Assembly: GCA_016200915.1 (NCBI GenBank)
Contig: JACQDV010000077.1
Location: 1-57,559 of the forward strand
Direction of reading: 5' to 3'
Length of the DNA: 57,559 nucleotides
DNA from: Sphingobacteriales bacterium
Lineage (GTDB): Bacteria; Bacteroidota; Bacteroidia; Chitinophagales; Chitinophagaceae
Every line of letters begins with the position of its first letter. The stretch's first letter is position 1. Made by a program: the position numbers and the translations under genes. The notes under the pieces are model-generated. The model saw nothing but the letters and a program-made list of their open reading frames with translations, had not been told where the DNA came from and did no database searches. Of this stretch, positions 1 through 9,772 are shown in pieces.

Positions 1-356
1 TAAATCTTGTCGAAATTTGTTTTGAGGTTGTGCATTGAAAAAATTTAAGCACTTTTTCTAAGCAAATACTGTACTGTATTGGCTTTTATGCATAACCTCT
101 TTTTTCACATATTCACATTTTTCTAATCGCACAACGGGTAATCATTTAATCAAAAAGTAATCAACATAATTGATTGTATTATCGTTTCCCGGAAAAGTTT
201 GATCCCATATTTTCAACTCAAACTATTTTATCATTTCAAATCGGTTTTTTACTGTTAAGCGTAGCAGTAATACCAATTCATTTTTAAAGCAATAATTTTC
301 TGTATATGTGAAAGAAAAAAGTACTGGTTGTAAAGAAATTATCCGAAAATCTATAA
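1..356. other. Intergenic region, no gene seen
   Basis: AT-rich DNA with stop codons in all frames and no recognisable gene, RNA or repeat. It may be what is left of sequence disrupted together with the transposase fragment that follows. Confidence 0.5.
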
Positions 357-375
357 AAGTGTATAAATTACACTT
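357..375. promoter_or_regulatory. Operator-like inverted repeat AAGTGTA-N5-TACACTT
   Basis: Two perfect 7-base arms, AAGTGTA and TACACTT, flank a TAAAT spacer. A 19-base palindrome of this size fits a GntR- or LacI-type dimeric operator. It lies about 280 bases upstream of the hexuronate operon, at the point where homology of the transposase remnant ends. No regulator gene is adjacent, so operator function is only inferred. Confidence 0.25.
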
Positions 376-549
376 ATAGAACATGGCCTGAGAGATAGCA
401 TGCGTCCTGCATTACTCTGCCACGGATTGCTCACCTCTCTGAGCTTTCATCACAATCATGATCTTTTGTTCCGAAGGAAATACCCTGCGAGTCCTGCGAC
501 GAATGTCCTTAATGAAGTTCTCTGTGGACTGGTTTTGTTTCTTTTCCAT
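373..549 (-). pseudogene. Decayed IS3-family OrfA transposase (N-terminal fragment)
   Basis: Reading the minus strand from the ATG at 549 gives MEKK..., then KDIRRRTRRVFPSEQKI and IVMKAQRGEQSVAE, which resembles the N-terminal helix-turn-helix segment of IS3/IS911-type OrfA proteins. An in-frame TAA at 412-414 sits where the family normally has Leu. Beyond it the frame continues with recognisable sequence (CRTHAISQAMFYK) and then loses all similarity near 373. The rest of OrfA, all of OrfB and the IS ends are missing. Family assignment rests on motif recognition, not on a search. The fragment is more GC-rich than its surroundings, as expected for foreign DNA. Confidence 0.7.
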
Positions 550-657
550 CTTATTATTTTTTAATAATGAATAATGGAAACACTCTCTTAAAATTACTAT
601 CTTTTAGTCCACTTTATGCTGACGATTTACAATATGAATGAACAAGTGATATATAAA

Positions 658-1830
658 ATGCAGCAAACCATGCGTTGGTTTGGACCATCAGATCCTGTGA
701 GTCTTGCCGATATAAGGCAGGCAGGCTGTAGCGGTGTGGTAACGGCCCTGCATCATATTCCCAATGGGGAACTGTGGTCAACAGAAGAAATTAGAAAAAG
801 ACAACAGCAAATTGAACAGGCTGGTTTAACCTGGAGTGTAGTGGAAAGTGTGCCGGTACATGAAGCTATTAAAACACAAACAGGAAATTATAAACAATAC
901 ATTGAAAATTATAAACAGTCTGTCAGGAATCTTTCTGCCTGTGGTATCAACATTGTTACCTATAATTTTATGCCGGTACTCGACTGGACAAGAACGGATT
1001 TGAGTTATACAGTACCGGATGGAAGTAAAGCATTGCGTTTTGAGAAAGCAGCGTTTATTGCTTTTGATGTTTTTATACTGAAAAGAAAAAATGCAGAGAA
1101 AGATTATACAAACGAAGAACTGGCAAGAGCTGCAGAGCGGTTTGAAAAAATGAATGCTGATGAAAAAACACAACTTCAGCGTAACATTATTGCTGGTTTA
1201 CCCGGAAGCGAAGAGCGTTTTACACTGGAACAATTTCAACAGGCACTGGATGATTATGCCGGTATTGATGCAGATAAATTGCGTAGTCATTTAATTTATT
1301 TTTTGCAGCAAGTGATGCCAGTGGCAGATGAATGTGGTGTAAAGATGGTAATTCATCCTGATGATCCGCCGTATTCCATTTTAGGATTGCCAAGAGTTGT
1401 AAGCACAGCAGATGATTGTAAAACTTTATTCGACGCTGTTCCTTCACTCAACAATGGTTTGTGTTTTTGCACCGGTTCGTTTGGTGTAAGAGCGGATAAT
1501 GATCTCGTAAAAATGATAAACGAGTTCGGTAGCCGAATCAACTTTATTCACCTGCGCAGTACAAAAAGAAACGGGCTGGGTGATTTTTATGAAGACAATC
1601 ATTTAGAAGGTGATGTAAATATGTTTGCAGTTGTGAAAGAGATAGTACTGCTGATGAAACAACGAAAGCTAAGTATTCCTATGCGGCCCGATCATGGTCA
1701 CCAGATGCTGGATGATCTGAAAAAGAAAACCAATCCCGGTTATTCTGCTATCGGAAGATTAAGAGGATTGGCTGAGTTAAGAGGATTAGAAATGGGGATT
1801 CTTTATTCTTTAAAAAACAATGAACAATAA
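658..1830 (+). CDS. uxuA: Mannonate dehydratase (UxuA)
   Basis: Dehydrates D-mannonate to 2-keto-3-deoxy-D-gluconate (KDG) in the cytoplasmic glucuronate pathway. The N-terminus ([19 protein letters not shown], then [13 protein letters not shown]) is characteristic of the UxuA family, as are [17 protein letters not shown] and the C-terminal MRPDHGHQM. The ATG at 658 gives 390 residues, close to the usual length of about 394. Upstream in-frame starts at 616 and 634 would add 14 or 8 residues without family similarity. First gene of a six-gene uronate operon, 34 bases before the next gene. Family identity is secure; the exact start is inferred. Confidence 0.95.
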   Translation: MQQTMRWFGPSDPVSLADIRQAGCSGVVTALHHIPNGELWSTEEIRKRQQQIEQAGLTWSVVESVPVHEAIKTQTGNYKQYIENYKQSVRNLSACGINIVTYNFMPVLDWTRTDLSYTVPDGSKALRFEKAAFIAFDVFILKRKNAEKDYTNEELARAAERFEKMNADEKTQLQRNIIAGLPGSEERFTLEQFQQALDDYAGIDADKLRSHLIYFLQQVMPVADECGVKMVIHPDDPPYSILGLPRVVSTADDCKTLFDAVPSLNNGLCFCTGSFGVRADNDLVKMINEFGSRINFIHLRSTKRNGLGDFYEDNHLEGDVNMFAVVKEIVLLMKQRKLSIPMRPDHGHQMLDDLKKKTNPGYSAIGRLRGLAELRGLEMGILYSLKNNEQ

Positions 1831-1864
1831 TTTATTAATCAATACTATTTGAAAATTTCAATAA

Positions 1865-3394
1865 ATGCAGTTAGCAAAGAAAATAATTGATAAGATAGAC
1901 GTTAACAAAGTAAGTGTCCCTTCCGGAGACTATTTAAGTTATCCCGAAAAAGTTTTACAGTTTGGTACAGGAGTATTACTGCGTGGATTGCCTGATTATT
2001 TTATTGATAAAGCAAACAAGCAGGGTAAATTTTGCGGCAGGGTGGTGGTTATTAAATCAACCGCTACAGGCGGAACTGATGCTTTTGAAAAGCAGGATGG
2101 TTTATATACGCTTTGTGTACGGAGTCTTGAAAATGGGAAAAAGGTAGAGGAAGATATTGTGATAGGCGCTGTAAGCAGGGTATTGTCCGCAAGAGAAGAG
2201 TGGGATAAAATAATAAGCTGCGCAGCAGATCCGCAAATAGAACTTATTATTTCCAATACAACAGAAGTAGGTATTGTGCTTGATGTGGAAGATAATATTA
2301 TAGCAACTCCACCGCAATCGTTCCCCGGTAAATTGCTGGCAATCCTTTATGAACGCTATAAAAAATTTAATGGTGATCCTGAAAAAGGAATGGTAATTAT
2401 TCCAACAGAACTTATTACAAACAACGGAGATAAATTAAAGGCGATTGTTATTGCTTTAGCTGATCTTAATAATCTTGAAGTTGATTTTACTGACTGGCTT
2501 AACAAATACAATCATTTTTGTAATTCACTGGTGGACAGGATAGTTCCCGGTAAACTTCCTTCTGATAAACAGGCAGAGACTTGTGAACGGTTGGGTTATA
2601 TGGATGAATTAATGATCATGTCTGAAGTATATCGTTTATGGGCTATTGAAACTTCTGATGAAAAAGTAAAAAATGTTTTGTCGTTTGCTACTGCTGATAA
2701 TGGAGTGGTGCTCACAAAAAATATTGAAGCCTATCGTGAATTAAAATTGCGTTTGCTTAACGGATCACACAGCTTTACCTGCGGATTGGCTGTGATGGCT
2801 GGTTTTAAAACGGTATTGGAAGCAATGGAAGATGATGCTTTCAATGCGTTTATTACAAAATTGGCGAAAGAAGAAATAGCTGACTCTATTCAGTCGGATG
2901 ATATTAAACCGGAAGACATACTGAATTTTGCTTCTGTTGTATTAGATAGATTTCGTAATCCTTTCATTGAACATCGCTGGTTGAGTATTACCATGCAGTA
3001 TTCTTCCAAAATGCAAATGAGAAATGTGCCTTTGATTATTGAATACATAAAACGGCATTATATTGCGCCAAGATTGATGGCATTGGGTTTTGCTGCTTAC
3101 ATCCTGTTTATGCGATCTGAGCAACAGGCCGACGAAACATTTAAAGGTGAATTGAATGGTGAAAAATATACGATTAATGATGATAAAGCTGCGATATTGC
3201 ATGAACATTGGAAAAATGGTGAAGCAAATGTTGTGAAGTCAGTATTAAGTGATGAAGAACTTTGGGCTTGCAACTTATCTTCTTTAAATGGGTTTCAGGA
3301 AAAAGTAGAAACGTATCTTCACCAGTTGATCAATGAAGGAGCCGCAACAGTGCTGGAGAAATTAATAAACCCGGTTAAAGTTTCTATTGAATAA
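1865..3394 (+). CDS. uxaB: Tagaturonate reductase-type (UxaB-like) hexuronate oxidoreductase
   Basis: NADH-dependent polyol/hexonate dehydrogenase. UxaB reduces D-tagaturonate to D-altronate; the related UxuB reduces D-fructuronate to D-mannonate. This 509-residue protein has the features I associate with UxaB: YPEKVLQFGTGVLLRG near the N-terminus (nucleotide-binding glycine loop), SNTTEVGI, IIPTELITNNGD, VDRIVPG, and the catalytic-region KLRLLNGSHS. The operon partner is mannonate dehydratase, not altronate dehydratase. In this setting it may therefore act on fructuronate, or on both substrates. Substrate specificity cannot be settled from sequence; family membership is clear. Confidence 0.88.
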   Translation: MQLAKKIIDKIDVNKVSVPSGDYLSYPEKVLQFGTGVLLRGLPDYFIDKANKQGKFCGRVVVIKSTATGGTDAFEKQDGLYTLCVRSLENGKKVEEDIVIGAVSRVLSAREEWDKIISCAADPQIELIISNTTEVGIVLDVEDNIIATPPQSFPGKLLAILYERYKKFNGDPEKGMVIIPTELITNNGDKLKAIVIALADLNNLEVDFTDWLNKYNHFCNSLVDRIVPGKLPSDKQAETCERLGYMDELMIMSEVYRLWAIETSDEKVKNVLSFATADNGVVLTKNIEAYRELKLRLLNGSHSFTCGLAVMAGFKTVLEAMEDDAFNAFITKLAKEEIADSIQSDDIKPEDILNFASVVLDRFRNPFIEHRWLSITMQYSSKMQMRNVPLIIEYIKRHYIAPRLMALGFAAYILFMRSEQQADETFKGELNGEKYTINDDKAAILHEHWKNGEANVVKSVLSDEELWACNLSSLNGFQEKVETYLHQLINEGAATVLEKLINPVKVSIE

Positions 3395-3428
3395 TCAGTG
3401 ACAGAGATGATTGAATAAATTAATGGAT

Positions 3429-4838
3429 ATGAAATTTTTTTTAGATCAAAATTTCCTGCTTCAAACTGAAACCGCCAAACGGTTATATTTTGAATATGCC
3501 GCTAAGATGCCGGTTATTGATTATCACAATCATCTTCCACCGGATGAAATAGCAGCAGATAAAAATTTTGAAAATATCACCCGTATATGGCTTAACGGCG
3601 ATCATTATAAATGGAGGGCCATGAGAACAAATGGTGTGGCTGAAGAATATATTACCGGCAATGCATCCGACAGTGAAAAATTTTATGCCTGGGCACAAAC
3701 CGTTCCTTACACGTTACGTAATCCACTATATCACTGGACACACCTGGAACTACAACGGTATTTTGATATTAACGATATCCTGGATAAAAACTCAGCTGAA
3801 AAAATTTATGCGGATACATCTGCCAAACTGCAAACAAAAGATTTTAGTGTAAGAAGGTTACTGGAGAAAATGAATGTAAAAGTAATTTGTACAACAGATG
3901 ATCCGGTTGATTCATTAGAATATCACCGGCAAATAAAAAATGATGGATGGCATGTTAAAGTGTTCCAGGCGTTCAGACCTGATAAGGCAATGAAGGTGGA
4001 AGATGAAGTGGTCTTTAATGAATACCTTGAACAGTTAGAAAGAGCCGCTAATATTTCAATCGGGGATTTTGATGATTATTTAGATGCATTAAAAGCAAGA
4101 CATGATTTCTTTGCTGCTAATGGATGCACCGTATCAGATCATGGATTAGAACAGTTGTATGCGGAAGAATACACTCACCTGGAAATAGCAAACATTTTTT
4201 CAAAGATTCGTTCAATAAAACAACTGACTGCTGAAGAAATTGCAAAATTCAAGTCGGCTATGCTGGTAATTTTTGCTGAATGGGATCATGAGAAAAAATG
4301 GGTGCAGCAATATCATCTTGGAGCCATGCGTAATAATAGTGAAAGAAAGATGAACGCCCTGGGGCCGGATACCGGCTTTGATTCCATTGGTGATTTTTCT
4401 CAGGGAAGAACCCTTTCCAAATTTCTTAATTGTTTGGATAAAAATGATCAGTTGGCAAAAACAATTTTATATAATCTTAATCCTGCCGATAATGAATTGT
4501 TTGCTGCAATGACCGGTAATTTTAATGATGGATCAGTTGCCGGAAAAATTCAATGGGGTTCCGGCTGGTGGTTTATGGATCAGAAAGAAGGAATGACCAA
4601 TCAACTCAATGCACTCAGCAATATGGGATTGCTGAGTCGTTTTATAGGTATGCTTACCGATTCAAGAAGTTTTCTTTCTTTTCCACGTCATGAATATTTC
4701 AGACGATTGTTATGTAATTTATTTGGCAATGATGTTGAAAATGGAGAATTGCCCAATGATATTGAATGGATAGGAAAAGTGATAGAAGATATTTGTTTTA
4801 ATAATGCCAAAGATTATTTTGGCTGGAAAGATATTTAA
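3429..4838 (+). CDS. uxaC: Glucuronate isomerase (UxaC)
   Basis: Isomerises D-glucuronate to D-fructuronate and D-galacturonate to D-tagaturonate, the entry step of the pathway. It belongs to the amidohydrolase-like superfamily. Visible motifs are MPVIDYHNHLPP near residue 30 (metal-binding His-x-His), CTTDDPVDSLEYH, KVFQAFRPDKA, VSDHGL, the LGAMRNNS segment, and the C-terminal TDSRSFLSFPRHEYFRRLLC. The ATG at 3429 gives 469 residues and the MKFFLDQNFLL start usual for the family. A TTG at 3411 and an ATG at 3423 are upstream alternatives. Third gene of the operon, 34 bases after the reductase. Confidence 0.95.
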   Translation: MKFFLDQNFLLQTETAKRLYFEYAAKMPVIDYHNHLPPDEIAADKNFENITRIWLNGDHYKWRAMRTNGVAEEYITGNASDSEKFYAWAQTVPYTLRNPLYHWTHLELQRYFDINDILDKNSAEKIYADTSAKLQTKDFSVRRLLEKMNVKVICTTDDPVDSLEYHRQIKNDGWHVKVFQAFRPDKAMKVEDEVVFNEYLEQLERAANISIGDFDDYLDALKARHDFFAANGCTVSDHGLEQLYAEEYTHLEIANIFSKIRSIKQLTAEEIAKFKSAMLVIFAEWDHEKKWVQQYHLGAMRNNSERKMNALGPDTGFDSIGDFSQGRTLSKFLNCLDKNDQLAKTILYNLNPADNELFAAMTGNFNDGSVAGKIQWGSGWWFMDQKEGMTNQLNALSNMGLLSRFIGMLTDSRSFLSFPRHEYFRRLLCNLFGNDVENGELPNDIEWIGKVIEDICFNNAKDYFGWKDI

Positions 4839-4844
4839 TACAAT

Positions 4845-5837
4845 ATGGTTTTTTGTTTTGGTGAAATATTACTTCGCATGAGTCCTGCACTCAACAGGGA
4901 ATGGATTAAAAATGCACAAACATGTGTATATGTGGGCGGTGCCGAATTGAATGTGGCTACTGCTTTAGCTAAATGGAATGTTCCGGTAAAATATTTTACA
5001 GCCATGCCCGATAATTATATGAGTCATGAAATTATCGCTGAGCTAAGCTCCAGGAACATTGATACTTCATCTGTACATTTTGGCGGAGACAGAATTGGTA
5101 TTTATATTCTTCCGCAGGGCACTGATCTCAAACATGCAGGTGTAATATACGACCGGGCACATTCATCTTTTTCAGCATTACAACCGGGAATGATCAATTG
5201 GGAAGAAGTGCTGGAAGATTGTACATGGTTTCACTTCAGTGCAATCAGTCCGGCATTGAATAATAATGTTGCAGCAGTATGTGAAGAAGCATTGAAAGTA
5301 GCTGTAAAAAAACAATTAACTATTTCTGTTGACCTTAATTACAGGGCTAAACTTTGGAAATATGGCAAGCAGCCTGTAACGGTAATGCCCGGTCTTGTTC
5401 AGTATTGCGATGTGATCATGGGAAACCTCTGGTCTGCAGAAAGTTTATTGGATATTGAATCGCCTGTTAAAGAAAGTATAGGTAAATCAAAGAATGAATT
5501 AATTGATGCTGCTTTGCAAAGTATGGAACACCTTCAGGAGGAATATCCCAAAGCAAAAACTGTTGCTTATACTTTCCGGCTTGATGAAGAATATTTTGCT
5601 TTGCTGAAGAAGATAGATGAAAAAGCAGTTTCAAAAATATTTCCAGTAAAAGAAGTAGTGGATAAAGTAGGTAGCGGCGATTGTTTTATGGGTGGATTGA
5701 TCTATGGATTGCATAACCAGTTAACTATTGCTGATACCATTAATTTTGCTGCAGCGGCTGCAGTGGGCAAACTGAAAGAGAAAGGAGATGCTACCAGCCA
5801 AACGGTTGAATCTATTATACAACTTACAAAAGAATGA
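4845..5837 (+). CDS. kdgK: 2-keto-3-deoxygluconate kinase (PfkB family)
   Basis: Phosphorylates KDG to KDPG with ATP. It is a PfkB/ribokinase-type sugar kinase of 330 residues. Visible motifs: FGEILLRMSP at the N-terminus, VGGAELNVATALAKW (substrate-binding Gly-Gly and the A-x-A region), FHFSAISPAL, SVDLNYRAKLW, and the C-terminal signature DKVGSGDCFMGGL. That signature contains the catalytic-base Asp and a Ser in place of the usual Ala (GSGD instead of GAGD), a tolerated variant in the family. It begins 6 bases after uxaC and overlaps eda by four bases (ATGA), indicating coupled translation. Operon context makes KDG the likely substrate. Confidence 0.9.
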   Translation: MVFCFGEILLRMSPALNREWIKNAQTCVYVGGAELNVATALAKWNVPVKYFTAMPDNYMSHEIIAELSSRNIDTSSVHFGGDRIGIYILPQGTDLKHAGVIYDRAHSSFSALQPGMINWEEVLEDCTWFHFSAISPALNNNVAAVCEEALKVAVKKQLTISVDLNYRAKLWKYGKQPVTVMPGLVQYCDVIMGNLWSAESLLDIESPVKESIGKSKNELIDAALQSMEHLQEEYPKAKTVAYTFRLDEEYFALLKKIDEKAVSKIFPVKEVVDKVGSGDCFMGGLIYGLHNQLTIADTINFAAAAAVGKLKEKGDATSQTVESIIQLTKE

Positions 5838-6493
5838 TAACAGAACAAACAGCATTGCAAACAGTAAAGCAACAAGGGTTATTGCCATTGTTCTATCACG
5901 ATGAAACAGAAGTGTGTCTCACCGTTTCACTGGCTTTGTACAAAGCAGGAGTAAGATGCATAGAGTTTACTAACAGAGGCAAAAATGCATTGGCAAACTT
6001 TAAACAACTCGTAGCTGCAAGAGATACCCAAATGCAGGATTTATTACTGGCAGCAGGAACTATTAAAACAGGTGAAGAAGCAAATAAATTTATTGATGCA
6101 GGAGCAGATTTTTTAATAAGCCCTGTTTTTGATAAAGTTGTGTGTGATACTGTTTATCTCAATAAAGTATTCTGGATTCCGGGTTGTATGACACCAACAG
6201 AAATTCATGTAGCGCAACAGGCCGGATGTAAAATGGTAAAACTTTTCCCCGGTAATTTATTAACTCCTTCTTTTGTAGAAGCCATTCAACCTTTATTTAC
6301 CGGTATTGATTATGCGGTTACAGGCGGCGTTGATACTACTGCAGAAAATATTACTGCATGGTTCAAAGCCGGTGTGGCTGCTGTAGGTATGGGAAGTAAA
6401 CTCATCAGCAAAAAAATACTCGAAACAAAAACATATGATCAGTTGAGCAACGAAACAGCGAAAGTTTTACAACTGATTCAATCAGTAAAATAA
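5834..6493 (+). CDS. eda: KDPG/KHG aldolase (Eda)
   Basis: Class I aldolase that cleaves 2-keto-3-deoxy-6-phosphogluconate to pyruvate and glyceraldehyde 3-phosphate. The Schiff-base Lys lies in GCKMVKLFPGNLL. Other family marks are CIEFTNRGKNAL (catalytic Glu and Arg region), LAAGTIKTGEEA, DAGADFLISPVFD, WIPGCMTPTEI, and the phosphate-binding VTGGVDTTAENITAWFKAGVAAVGMGS. At 219 residues it matches the usual length of about 213. The ATGA overlap with kdgK suggests translational coupling. It completes the route from KDG to central metabolism. Confidence 0.95.
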   Translation: MITEQTALQTVKQQGLLPLFYHDETEVCLTVSLALYKAGVRCIEFTNRGKNALANFKQLVAARDTQMQDLLLAAGTIKTGEEANKFIDAGADFLISPVFDKVVCDTVYLNKVFWIPGCMTPTEIHVAQQAGCKMVKLFPGNLLTPSFVEAIQPLFTGIDYAVTGGVDTTAENITAWFKAGVAAVGMGSKLISKKILETKTYDQLSNETAKVLQLIQSVK

Positions 6494-6533
6494 TAAACCC
6501 GGCAGCTTGCAACAAACAGAGACAGCAGTTAAA

Positions 6534-7949
6534 ATGAGTAACTACAGGTGGACTATTTGCACCTTACTTTTTTTTGCTACCACTATTAATTATTTAGACC
6601 GGCAGGTACTTTCTTTAACGTGGAAGGATTTCCTGGTTCCTGAATTTCACTGGACAAACAGTGATTATGGAACAGTGACTGCATTTTTTTCAATCGTTTA
6701 TGCAATAACCATGTTATTTGCCGGGAAATTAATTGACTACTTTGATACTAAGAAAGGTTTTTTGTGGGCGATAGGAATTTGGTCTGTTGGTGCTTGTTTG
6801 CATGCATTGTGTGGTATTGCTACTGCGGGTTTCATCCGGGCAGAATGGTTGCTAAGTTTTGCAAAAGCTAAAACAATTATAGCCGCTGTAAGCAATACGG
6901 CACAAGTAGCATCAGTAAGTGTGTGGCTTTTTGTTATGGCAAGAACGGTGCTTGCTATTGGAGAAGCCGGTAATTTTCCAGCAGCTGTTAAAGCAACTGC
7001 TGAATATTTTCCTAAAAGAATAAGAGCATTTGCCACCAGTATTTTTAATGCAGGAACTGCTGTGGGGGCATTAATGGCCCCACTCAGCATACCTTTTATT
7101 GCCAGTGCTTACGGATGGGAAATTACTTTTGTTATTATTGGAGCATTAGGTTTTATATGGATGTTTTTCTGGAATAACTTTTATAAAAAACCACATTTAA
7201 ATTCCAAAGTAAACCAACAAGAACTGGCATATATACAGCAGGATGAGACAAGCGACAATAAGGAAACAGTTGTTGCAGAAATAAAAAAACTTTCCCTGCT
7301 AAAAGCGTTTAGTTACAAACAAACATGGGCCATTTGTATAGCTAAGTTTTTAACGGATGGTGTCTGGTTTTTCTTTTTATTTTGGGCGCCGGCTTATATC
7401 AGTTCTGTCTTTCATCTTAAATCAACGCAAAGTGCACCACAATTGCTGGTGGTATATCTGCTAACATTATTATCCATATTTGGAGGATGGTTACCAACAT
7501 GGTTTATTACAAAAAAGAAAATGAATCCGTATGATGGCAGAATGAAAGCCATGTTCATTTTTGCGTTTATTCCGCTGCTTACTTTTTTTGCACAACCGCT
7601 GGCAACTTATTCAATATGGCTACCGGTAATTATAATTGGTATTGCTTGTGCGGGGCATCAGTCATGGTCAGCTAATGTTTATACAATTGCGGGTGATTTG
7701 TTTCCTAAATCAGCAGTTGCCACAATAATTGGAATAGGTGGAATGGCGGGAGGACTGAGTTCTTTCATTATCAATAAAGGTTCAGGAGTTTTGTTTGACT
7801 ATGCTCAAAAAACAAATATGAAGTTTATGGGCTTTACGGGCATTGAAGCAGGTTATTTCATCGTTTTTATTTTTTGTGCATTTGCCTATCTAATTGCATG
7901 GTTCATTATGAAAACACTGTTGCCGGAATATAAACCGGTTGAGTATTAA
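6534..7949 (+). CDS. exuT: Hexuronate transporter, MFS ACS family (ExuT-like)
   Basis: Inner-membrane proton symporter, presumably importing glucuronate/galacturonate. The N-terminus YRWTICTLLFFATTINYLDRQVLS is typical of the anion:cation symporter family (ExuT, GudP). There are about 12 hydrophobic segments, a GEAGNFPAAVKATAEYFPKRIRA loop after TM4, and FNAGTAVGALMAP in TM5. The ATG at 6534 gives 471 residues; a TTG at 6507 could add nine residues. Last gene of the uronate operon, about 40 bases after eda, and followed by a terminator at 8045. An extended hydrophilic/hydrophobic stretch between TM3 and TM4 (about residues 95-130) makes it somewhat longer than enterobacterial ExuT. Confidence 0.88.
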   Translation: MSNYRWTICTLLFFATTINYLDRQVLSLTWKDFLVPEFHWTNSDYGTVTAFFSIVYAITMLFAGKLIDYFDTKKGFLWAIGIWSVGACLHALCGIATAGFIRAEWLLSFAKAKTIIAAVSNTAQVASVSVWLFVMARTVLAIGEAGNFPAAVKATAEYFPKRIRAFATSIFNAGTAVGALMAPLSIPFIASAYGWEITFVIIGALGFIWMFFWNNFYKKPHLNSKVNQQELAYIQQDETSDNKETVVAEIKKLSLLKAFSYKQTWAICIAKFLTDGVWFFFLFWAPAYISSVFHLKSTQSAPQLLVVYLLTLLSIFGGWLPTWFITKKKMNPYDGRMKAMFIFAFIPLLTFFAQPLATYSIWLPVIIIGIACAGHQSWSANVYTIAGDLFPKSAVATIIGIGGMAGGLSSFIINKGSGVLFDYAQKTNMKFMGFTGIEAGYFIVFIFCAFAYLIAWFIMKTLLPEYKPVEY

Positions 7950-8445
7950 ACAAAAATTACATTTCCTTTTCACTTAAAATACAGCGACTGCAGTAAGTGT
8001 TAATGGATGAAGTGAAAAGCGATTCAGATAAATGCAAAAAAGAAAAACCGCTAACTTAATAATTAGCGGTTTATTGTTTTTTAAAACGATTATTATTTTA
8101 GCAAACTTCAGTGCACTCAACTGTACAATCCTCAAACCAACTTATACCTGATTTGACAAGACTGACGAATCTTTTAAATGGAATAAAAGATATGAAATGG
8201 CATATTTTAATTTGCTAATTAATAAGTAGTTAAACCCGCCACCATCTGTTCATTTTTATTTATCGGCTATAATGTAAACGGTCAACTGTTTAACCAGCAA
8301 AAAAATTGCTTATAACCTGCCAACTATGTATTAAAAAAGTAAAGTTACAAGCCATTAGGTACAACTACACATTCTGAGTAGGTAATAGCTTTTTTCTTAA
8401 AGAATTTTAGAATGTCACAAATTTAAAATCATTTAAAAAAATGTT
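7950..8445. other. Intergenic gap with operon terminator only
   Basis: About 500 bases between the uronate operon and the next lipoprotein gene. Apart from the terminator at 8045-8080 no gene, RNA or repeat was seen. The last 150 bases presumably hold the promoter of the 8446 gene, but no clear TAnnTTTG box stands out. Confidence 0.5.
8045..8082 (+). terminator. Intrinsic terminator of the hexuronate operon
   Basis: Perfect 10-base stem AAACCGCTAA / TTAGCGGTTT with an 8-base loop, followed by a T-rich run (ATTGTTTTTT). It lies about 95 bases after exuT. Confidence 0.85.
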
Positions 8446-9762
8446 ATGAAACTAAAATCTATTCTGTCTCTTGCAATTTTGATTTTATTATTTTCTGGTT
8501 GCAGGAAAAATGATTTTCCCGGCGGGGATAAAAAAAATCCTGCTGATGTAGCCAATGCCTGGATGCAAATGCAAATAAGGCTAACAAGGTCAACTGCCGG
8601 TTACAATTCTGTTGTAAGTAATCGTTCTTTTGGGTACGCTGGCATCACCATGTATGAAGCGTTGGTACCGGGCATTCCCGGCTACCGGTCACTGCTGCCC
8701 CAAATTGGAGGCGCTGCCGTAGCTGCTGATAAAAACCGTGATCAATATTACTGGCCTGCCAGCGTAAATGCAGCAATGGCTATGCTGACAAAAAGTTTTT
8801 TTGAAACCACTTCTCCGGCAAACAAGGCAAGCATTGATTCATTAGAAGCAGCTTATACTGCAAAGTTTCAAACAGAAGCAGATGTTGCTAAAATTCAAAA
8901 TGCAGTTGATTATGGTCACAAGGTTGCAGCTTCCATTTTCGCATGGTCGGCAACAGATGGTGGTCACCAGGCTTACAGCCATATTGTGGATCCAACCTAT
9001 ATAGCACCTGTGGGAGAAGGTTTGTGGGTTCCTACTTTTCCTGCTTTTGGTCCGCCTGTACATCCGCACTGGGGCGATAACCGCAGTTTTATTGCCAACA
9101 TCGCAGCATCAACACAGCCTGCCGCACCTATTGCTTATTCTGCTAATCCTAAATCTCCGTTTTACGCAATGGTAAATGAGTTGTACACTATTTCGTTATC
9201 TCTTACACATGAAGATTCAACCGTTGCTAAATTCTGGGGCGACCAGCCGGGCAACCTGAACGTGCCTGCACATGCCACCAATATTCTCACACAACTAATT
9301 GTGAAAAATAATTTTGACCTTGGTGCAGCAGCAGTAGCTTATGCGCTGCATGGTATTGCAATGAATGATGCTGCTATTTCTGTTTTCAAAACAAAATATC
9401 AATATAACCAGCTTCGCCCCATCACTTATATTAGAAATGTAATGGGATATTCAACATGGAACAGCGTTATACCCACTCCGCCGCATCCTGAATATACTGC
9501 GGCGCATGCGGTTGTTTCTGCTGCTAGCGCCACTGTGCTGGAAAAGATTTTTGGAAATTATTATTCATTTACTGATCATACTTATGATGCTACTTACGGC
9601 GCCCGTTCTTTTAATTCGTTTGATGATTATGCAAAAGAAGCAGGCAGGGCAAGGGTATTGGCAGGCATACATTATTCTCCATCTGTTGCTGCAGGGTTAA
9701 CGCAGGGAAGAAAGGTGGGGTACAAAGTTGTTCAACTGAACCTGCACAGTTTCAATAAATAG
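8446..9762 (+). CDS. Vanadium-dependent haloperoxidase / PAP2-superfamily lipoprotein
   Basis: Secreted, probably outer-membrane-anchored protein of the vanadium haloperoxidase / acid phosphatase superfamily. The signal peptide ends in LLFSGC, so Cys19 would be lipidated. The oxyanion-binding residues are recognisable: K-x6-RP in KYQYNQLRP, a His in PEYTAAHAVVSAAS (the PSGH-like motif, with Thr-Ala-Ala instead of Ser-Gly), and Arg/His in GRARVLAGIHYSPS. The family contains both phosphatases and haloperoxidases, and the substrate cannot be told from sequence. 438 residues is normal for Bacteroidota members. It appears to be a single-gene unit, ending at a 36-base palindrome. Confidence 0.85.
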   Translation: MKLKSILSLAILILLFSGCRKNDFPGGDKKNPADVANAWMQMQIRLTRSTAGYNSVVSNRSFGYAGITMYEALVPGIPGYRSLLPQIGGAAVAADKNRDQYYWPASVNAAMAMLTKSFFETTSPANKASIDSLEAAYTAKFQTEADVAKIQNAVDYGHKVAASIFAWSATDGGHQAYSHIVDPTYIAPVGEGLWVPTFPAFGPPVHPHWGDNRSFIANIAASTQPAAPIAYSANPKSPFYAMVNELYTISLSLTHEDSTVAKFWGDQPGNLNVPAHATNILTQLIVKNNFDLGAAAVAYALHGIAMNDAAISVFKTKYQYNQLRPITYIRNVMGYSTWNSVIPTPPHPEYTAAHAVVSAASATVLEKIFGNYYSFTDHTYDATYGARSFNSFDDYAKEAGRARVLAGIHYSPSVAAGLTQGRKVGYKVVQLNLHSFNK

Positions 9763-9772
9763 ACCTGTGATT

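Noticed and set aside
6737-7090. 117-residue minus-strand frame inside exuT
   Set aside because: Antisense shadow of a hydrophobic membrane-protein gene with alanine-rich, low-information sequence.
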